Below are positions 60,461 to 64,000 of a DNA stretch of 64,000 nucleotides, one piece after another (positions within the stretch are counted from its first letter, which is position 1; every line of letters starts with the position of its first letter). The stretch comes from Candidatus Brachythrix odensensis (GTDB lineage: Bacteria > Chloroflexota > Anaerolineae > J036 > Brachytrichaceae). The DNA lies in contig JADKDT010000026.1 of assembly GCA_016714465.1 (NCBI GenBank), positions 310,001 through 374,000 on the forward strand. Direction: 5' to 3'. The notes below the pieces were generated by a model. That model saw only the letters and a list, made by a program, of their open reading frames with translations, made no database searches and had not been told where the DNA came from. Both the position numbers and the translations under genes were made by a program.

Positions 60461-61063
60461 ATGAATCTTCCCGTATCCGCTCAGCGCCTGATCCTGGTGA
60501 AGCACTCGCTGCCTGAAATCGTCGATGGCGTGCGCGCCCGAGACTGGCGCCTGAGCGCGGAGGGCCGTCGGCGCTGCGACTCCCTGGCCGATGCGCTGGC
60601 CATCTACGCGCCTTCGGGCGCCATCACCAGCAGCGACGAGCCCAAGGCCTTTGAGACCGCCGAACGGGTCGCGGCGCGATTGGGTTTGCCGCACGGCGTC
60701 GACGCCGGCCTGGCGGAGCACCGCCGCGGCGCGAAAAAGCTTCTGGACGAGGCCGAATGGCAGGCCGCCATCGCGCGGCTGTTTGCCCGCCCGGATCGCC
60801 TCGAGTACGGCGAGGAGTCCGGCGATCAGGCCCGTTTGCGACTCGAAACTCCAATCGAACGCGTGCTTGGCGCGCGGGCCGGCCCAACCTCGGGCGCGTG
60901 CGTGTGCGTCGCGCATGGCACCGTGATTCCGCTGTTTACGTCCGCCTTCGCTGGCGTGGACGGGTTCGCATTGTGGGTCCGGCTTGGAGTTGCCGTCGTT
61001 CGTTGTGCTTCTCCTCGCGGAGAAAGAGTCGAGGCGCTATGGCCCGGCGGAGCCGGGCCATAG
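60461..61063 (+). CDS. Histidine phosphatase superfamily protein
   Basis: A 200-residue phosphoglycerate-mutase-like phosphatase. The catalytic strand reads LILVKHSLPEI, so the usual Arg-His-Gly is Lys-His-Ser; Arg-to-Lys should weaken phosphate binding. The other motifs are SSDEPKAFETAE and CVAHGTVI (second His). The last residues EALWPGGAGP and the stop are encoded inside the hairpin 61029-61071, and the normal C-terminal strand after LGVAVVRC is short or replaced. The hairpin may therefore have landed in, or come to form, the gene end. The substrate is unknown. The ATG at 60461 follows TATAAT by 10 bases. Confidence 0.78.
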   Translation: MNLPVSAQRLILVKHSLPEIVDGVRARDWRLSAEGRRRCDSLADALAIYAPSGAITSSDEPKAFETAERVAARLGLPHGVDAGLAEHRRGAKKLLDEAEWQAAIARLFARPDRLEYGEESGDQARLRLETPIERVLGARAGPTSGACVCVAHGTVIPLFTSAFAGVDGFALWVRLGVAVVRCASPRGERVEALWPGGAGP

Positions 61064-61071
61064 CGCCTCGA
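61029..61071. terminator. 20 bp perfect hairpin with GCGGAGC cap overlapping a gene end
   Basis: Arms 61029-61048 and 61052-61071 pair exactly around GGA. It contains the last codons and stop of the rightward phosphatase gene and lies 20 bases after the stop of the leftward AIM24 gene (convergent pair). Confidence 0.7.
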
Positions 61072-61091
61072 TTACAACCGCTTGGCGGTGA

Positions 61092-61910
61092 TCAGCCTTT
61101 GAACAGATCGCCCAGATTGACGTTCATTCCGCCGCTCTTGCCTTCTCCGCCGGAGGGCAGATATTTGAAGATCGCCCCGGCCAGCTTGGCCATTGGCATG
61201 GTCTGCAGCCACACCCGGCCCGGCCCGGTCAGGGTGGCAAAGAATAGACCCTCGCCGCCAAACAGGATGTTCTTGACGCCCTTGACCATCTCGACGTCGA
61301 AATTCACGGTCGGCTCGAACATCGCCACATGGCCGGTGTCGACCTTCAGCCGCTCGCCGGGTTGCAGGGTGTATTCAACGATCTCGCCGTCAAAGCTGAC
61401 AAAGAACGTGCCCGGCCCGTCAAAGCGCTGCATCACCAGGCCTTCGCCGCCGAAGAACCCGGCCCCGAGTTTGCGATTCCAGGCGACGCTCAGGGCGACC
61501 GTCTTCTCGGCCACCAGAAACGCCCCGCGCTGGGCGATCAGGGACTGGCCCTGAGCGAGGTTGACCGGCACGATCTTGCCCGGGAAGTCCGAGCTGTAGG
61601 CGACCATCGCGCCCTCGCGTTTCGCGACGTAGTCGACGATGAACAGCGACTCGCCTGACACCACCCGCTTGAACATGCCCCCCAGGCCCCCGCCCATGTT
61701 GGTGTTCATGTCAATGCCGTCGCCCATCCAGGACAGCGAACCGGTTTCGGTGTAGATGTTTGCCCCGTTGCGCATATTGAGGATCACCGCCTGGAGCGTC
61801 GTCCCGATGATCTTGTAGGCCGAACCGCCGACAGTCGTGCCCTGCAGCGCGACATTGGGGTCCGGCACATCCAGGCGTTGCCCGGCGACGTTGGTAAATC
61901 CTTCTGACAT
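61092..61910 (-). CDS. AIM24 family protein
   Basis: A 272-residue protein of the AIM24/TIGR00266 family, made largely of beta strands arranged in two or three pseudo-repeats. Characteristic parts are VILNMRNGANIYTETGSLSW, a Gly/Met-rich loop (MNTNMGGGLGGMFKR), GESLFIVDY, GTFFVSFDGEIVEY and GGEGLFFATLTGPGRVWLQT. The family is widespread, and a mitochondrial homologue is linked to cristae organisation; the bacterial role is unknown. GGAG lies about 8 bases before the ATG. It converges on the phosphatase gene. Confidence 0.9.
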   Translation of the reverse strand: MSEGFTNVAGQRLDVPDPNVALQGTTVGGSAYKIIGTTLQAVILNMRNGANIYTETGSLSWMGDGIDMNTNMGGGLGGMFKRVVSGESLFIVDYVAKREGAMVAYSSDFPGKIVPVNLAQGQSLIAQRGAFLVAEKTVALSVAWNRKLGAGFFGGEGLVMQRFDGPGTFFVSFDGEIVEYTLQPGERLKVDTGHVAMFEPTVNFDVEMVKGVKNILFGGEGLFFATLTGPGRVWLQTMPMAKLAGAIFKYLPSGGEGKSGGMNVNLGDLFKG

Positions 61911-61926
61911 GATTTTTCTCCATTTG

Positions 61927-61982
61927 CCCGAGCGGATATTCGGCGTCCCGGCATCCGTTGGGACGCCGAATATCCGCCCGGG
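61927..61982. repeat. 23 bp hairpin, diverged GTCCCGGC core
   Basis: Arms 61927-61949 and 61960-61982 pair with one mismatch around GGCATCCGTT. The centre looks like a decayed form of the GGCGTACGCC core. It lies 56 bases after the recR stop, upstream of the AIM24 gene. Confidence 0.65.
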
Positions 61983-62038
61983 AGTCAGTTCTGTTCCTGT
62001 TTACGAGTATCCATCAATTGGGGAATCCCATTCCGGTA

Positions 62039-62659
62039 TCACAATTCCTGCCGGCCTTCGAGGGCCCGGCTCAGGGTGATTTCGTCCGCATACTCGAGGT
62101 CGCCGCCGACCGGCAGCCCGCGGGCGAGGCGGCTGACCTTGACCCCGCTTCCGGCCAGTTTGCGCCCGATGTAAGCGGCCGTGTTCTCACCCTCGAGGGT
62201 TGGATTTGTCGCGAGGATCACCTCGCGCGCGGGCACGCCGTCGCGACCCGCGCTCACCCGCGCGAGGAGCTCGCGCAGGCGAAGATCATCCGGCCCGACC
62301 CCGTTCATGGGCGAGATCACCCCATGCAATACGTGATAGACCCCGCCGAAGCGAGCCCGCTCGACGGCGGTGACATCCAGCGGTTCCTCGACCACGCAGA
62401 TCACGCCGCGATCGCGCGAGGGCTCCGAGCAGATTTCGCAGGGGTCGCTCTCGGTGATGTTGAGACAGACCGAGCACAACCGGGTGCGGGCTTTGAGGTC
62501 GCGCAGCGCGTCCGAAAGCATCATCGTGGTCTCCGGCGGCGCGCGCAGCAGAAAGTAGGCCAGGCGCGAGGCGGTCTTGGGGCCGATGCCGGGCAACTGC
62601 GAAAACGCGTCGACCAGCCGGGTGACCGACGGGGGCAAAGAGCGGGGGGTTGCGGGCAT
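62039..62659 (-). CDS. recR: Recombination protein RecR
   Basis: A 206-residue RecR, which with RecO and RecF loads RecA at gaps. The helix-hairpin-helix is LPGIGPKTASRLAYFLL, the zinc site has four cysteines (62, 65, 74, 77 in CSVCLNITESDPCEIC) and the Toprim domain has VVEEPLDV, HGVISPMNGVGPDDL and ATNPTLEGE. Complete and of usual length. It follows ybaB by one base, as in the common dnaX-ybaB-recR cluster. Confidence 0.96.
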   Translation of the reverse strand: MPATPRSLPPSVTRLVDAFSQLPGIGPKTASRLAYFLLRAPPETTMMLSDALRDLKARTRLCSVCLNITESDPCEICSEPSRDRGVICVVEEPLDVTAVERARFGGVYHVLHGVISPMNGVGPDDLRLRELLARVSAGRDGVPAREVILATNPTLEGENTAAYIGRKLAGSGVKVSRLARGLPVGGDLEYADEITLSRALEGRQEL

Positions 62660-62660
62660 C

Positions 62661-63029
62661 CTACATAAAGCCGGGGATGTTGACGCCGCCGGTCACGGCC
62701 TCGAGCCGCTTGGCCGAGTGGGCCTGCGACGCCACGATGGCTTCGTTGACTGCCGCCACCAGAGTGTCTTCCAGCATGGGCACGTCCGCCGGATCGACCA
62801 GGGCCGGATCGAGTTTGATCGCCTGCACGCGCTGGTGTCCGGTGATCGTGATCGTAATCGCGCCACCCGCTGCCGTGACATTGACGGTCTCGGTCTCGAG
62901 CTCTTCCTGAGTGCGCTTCATGTCATCCTGCATCTTCTGGATGCGCTGAATCGTTCCCGCGTCCATACCGCCGCCGCCGGTTGGCTGTGAGCCGCGCGGC
63001 ACAAAATCTGTTCGTCGTCCTTTTGCCAT
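62661..63029 (-). CDS. YbaB/EbfC nucleoid-associated protein
   Basis: A 122-residue nucleoid-associated protein, slightly longer than usual (about 105) through a Gly/Arg-rich N-terminal tail. The core has IQKMQDDMKRTQEELETETV, the strand-turn VTAAGGAITITITGHQRVQAIKLDP and the C-terminal VAAVNEAIVASQAHSAKRLE. It should bind DNA as a dimer. AGGAGA lies about 9 bases before the ATG at 63029; the internal ATG at MDAGTIQRI is another possible start. It sits between ybaK and recR. Confidence 0.9.
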   Translation of the reverse strand: MAKGRRTDFVPRGSQPTGGGGMDAGTIQRIQKMQDDMKRTQEELETETVNVTAAGGAITITITGHQRVQAIKLDPALVDPADVPMLEDTLVAAVNEAIVASQAHSAKRLEAVTGGVNIPGFM

Positions 63030-63053
63030 TTGTAGTTTTCTCCTGTGCGCGAT

Positions 63054-63539
63054 TTAACCACACACAACGCCGACAATGCCCCGCGTCATCACCCGCAGAT
63101 CATCCGGGGTCAGCTTGAAGACTGAGGCGGGTGTGCCGCCGGCCGCCCAGATTTCGGAATACGTGTTCAAATCCTGATCGATAAAGGTGGCATGCACGTG
63201 CTCGGGCAACCCGACCGGGCACACGCCCCCGATGGCGTAACCGGTGGTCGCCCGCACAAAATCGGCGTCGGCCTTGCCAATCGGCTCGCCGACCAGCGCC
63301 GCAAGCCTCTGCTCGCTGGCCCGATTCGCCCCGCTCACCAGGGCCAATACCGCCTGGCCGCTGGTCGCGCCGCGAAAAACAAGCGTCTTGACGATTTGTC
63401 CGACTTGACAGCCAATCGCGGCCGCGGCGTCGGCTGCCGTGCGAGTCGTCTGTTCGAACTCGACGATCTGATGCCCCATGCCAAGCGCGTCAAGCTGGGC
63501 CTGCACGCGCAGTGCGGTTGGGTTGGTCGCTGGGCGCAT
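63054..63539 (-). CDS. YbaK/EbsC-type aminoacyl-tRNA deacylase
   Basis: A 161-residue editing-domain protein that hydrolyses mischarged tRNA, typically Cys-tRNA(Pro) or Ala-tRNA(Pro). Motifs are AAAIGCQVGQIVKTLVFR (the invariant Lys), TTGYAIGGVCPVGLP and the Asp/Asn-rich IDQDLNTYSEIWAAGG. AGGAGG lies about 8 bases before the ATG. Its place between dnaX and ybaB is an insertion relative to the common dnaX-ybaB-recR order; the neighbours are 11 and 24 bases away, so one transcript is likely. Confidence 0.9.
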   Translation of the reverse strand: MRPATNPTALRVQAQLDALGMGHQIVEFEQTTRTAADAAAAIGCQVGQIVKTLVFRGATSGQAVLALVSGANRASEQRLAALVGEPIGKADADFVRATTGYAIGGVCPVGLPEHVHATFIDQDLNTYSEIWAAGGTPASVFKLTPDDLRVMTRGIVGVVCG

Positions 63540-63550
63540 CCGCTCGCCTC

Positions 63551-64000
63551 CTATTTGGTGTCGCGGACTTTGCCGCCGAGTTGCTGGGCGCGCCGCACGA
63601 CTGGATCATCGCCCGAATCGACCTGGGGCTGCCCGACAAAGACGTGCACGCCGTAGGTCCCGCCCAGCAGCCGGTTCAGCGCCGCGATCAGGCGATTCTT
63701 GTTGGCCGGGTCGTCCAGCCGGGCCCGCTGCCAGTCCTGGCTGGCCTTGATTTGGACCGTTGTGCCATCCACCCCCCAGGGCTGGCAGTACTGCAGGATC
63801 GAGGCGGTCGACGCGCTGGTGGCTTTGACGTCCTTGACCAGTTGGGGCCACTGCGCGCGCAGGGTCTCGCCCGGGCTGCCAGCCGGTTGGGCCGGTCCCG
63901 CTGTATGGGCTGTTTCGGCCGGGCGCGAAGCGGGCTCGTGGGCGGCGGCAGGTGTGTTGAGGTTCGCGGGTCGCCGGCGTGGCTGCGGCTCGTACTGGCT
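63551..64000 (-). CDS. dnaX: DNA polymerase III subunit gamma/tau, C-terminal part
   Basis: The frame is open from the window edge at 64000 to the stop at 63551 (149 residues). The start, with the AAA+ clamp-loader domain, lies beyond the window. An Ala/Pro/Arg-rich linker (visible as EPQPRRRPANLNTPAAA) leads to a C-terminal domain starting RAQWPQLVKDVKATSAS, with WGVDGTTVQIKASQDWQRA and the end RLLGGTYGVHVFVGQP. This matches the C-terminal domain of bacterial gamma/tau proteins. The assignment is supported by the downstream ybaB and recR genes. It should join the clamp loader to the polymerase. Confidence 0.82.
   Translation of the reverse strand, partial: SQYEPQPRRRPANLNTPAAAHEPASRPAETAHTAGPAQPAGSPGETLRAQWPQLVKDVKATSASTASILQYCQPWGVDGTTVQIKASQDWQRARLDDPANKNRLIAALNRLLGGTYGVHVFVGQPQVDSGDDPVVRRAQQLGGKVRDTK

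Overview
The window is a gene-dense, GC-rich stretch of a bacterial chromosome. No rRNA, tRNA, phage or insertion sequence is visible, and almost no gap exceeds 200 bases. The gene content points to Chloroflexota, probably Anaerolineae-like. Reasons are secreted proteins with Thr-Pro-rich linkers, a STAND-ATPase/BTAD regulator, a thioester-less alpha-2-macroglobulin lipoprotein, a DUF990-type ABC-2 exporter and a fused PurS/L/Q protein. This assignment is inference from gene style; there is no marker rRNA.

Layout. 1-5000: end of a beta-propeller protein, XdhC, a DUF4349 lipoprotein, PspA with a membrane coiled-coil partner, and a VOC protein. 5100-9430: a three-gene ABC-2 exporter (ATPase frameshifted), a 31-G run, and a divergent GroEL-like protein. 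9550-14380: cytochrome P450, then a carbohydrate ABC importer (binding protein, MalF-like, frameshifted MalG-like). 14380-25810: a leftward block of alpha-2-macroglobulin, BTAD regulator, a DUF402-CinA fusion, an orphan DNA methyltransferase and LysA. 26100-31450: MiaA, a small lipoprotein, a broken VapB antitoxin, SelB and a coiled-coil protein. 31450-40420: GuaA, a membrane protein, homoserine dehydrogenase, thioredoxin reductase, a broken beta-helix surface protein and an HpcH aldolase. 40420-51430: MFS transporter and the purine operon purL-purC-purE-purF-purD-purM-purN. 51590-61060: amidohydrolase, ABC-F ATPase, M20 peptidase, phosphodiester glycosidase, amidase, O-antigen ligase-like protein and histidine phosphatase. 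61090-64000: AIM24 protein, then recR, ybaB, ybaK and the end of dnaX.

The purine operon covers most steps from phosphoribosylamine to SAICAR. It has a class II PurE and no PurK, so it probably carboxylates AIR directly with CO2. dnaX-ybaK-ybaB-recR is a replication/repair cluster. LysA and homoserine dehydrogenase serve aspartate-family amino acids.

Two features cut across the window. First, most gene 3' ends are followed, within about 5-60 bases, by a near-perfect inverted repeat with 16-34 bp arms. Arm sequences differ from copy to copy, but many are capped by the same GC-GNA-GC turn. Second, at least six genes carry single-base indels and one of these also has an in-frame stop. With the 31-G run, this suggests residual sequencing or assembly error, so the disrupted genes should not be assumed dead.
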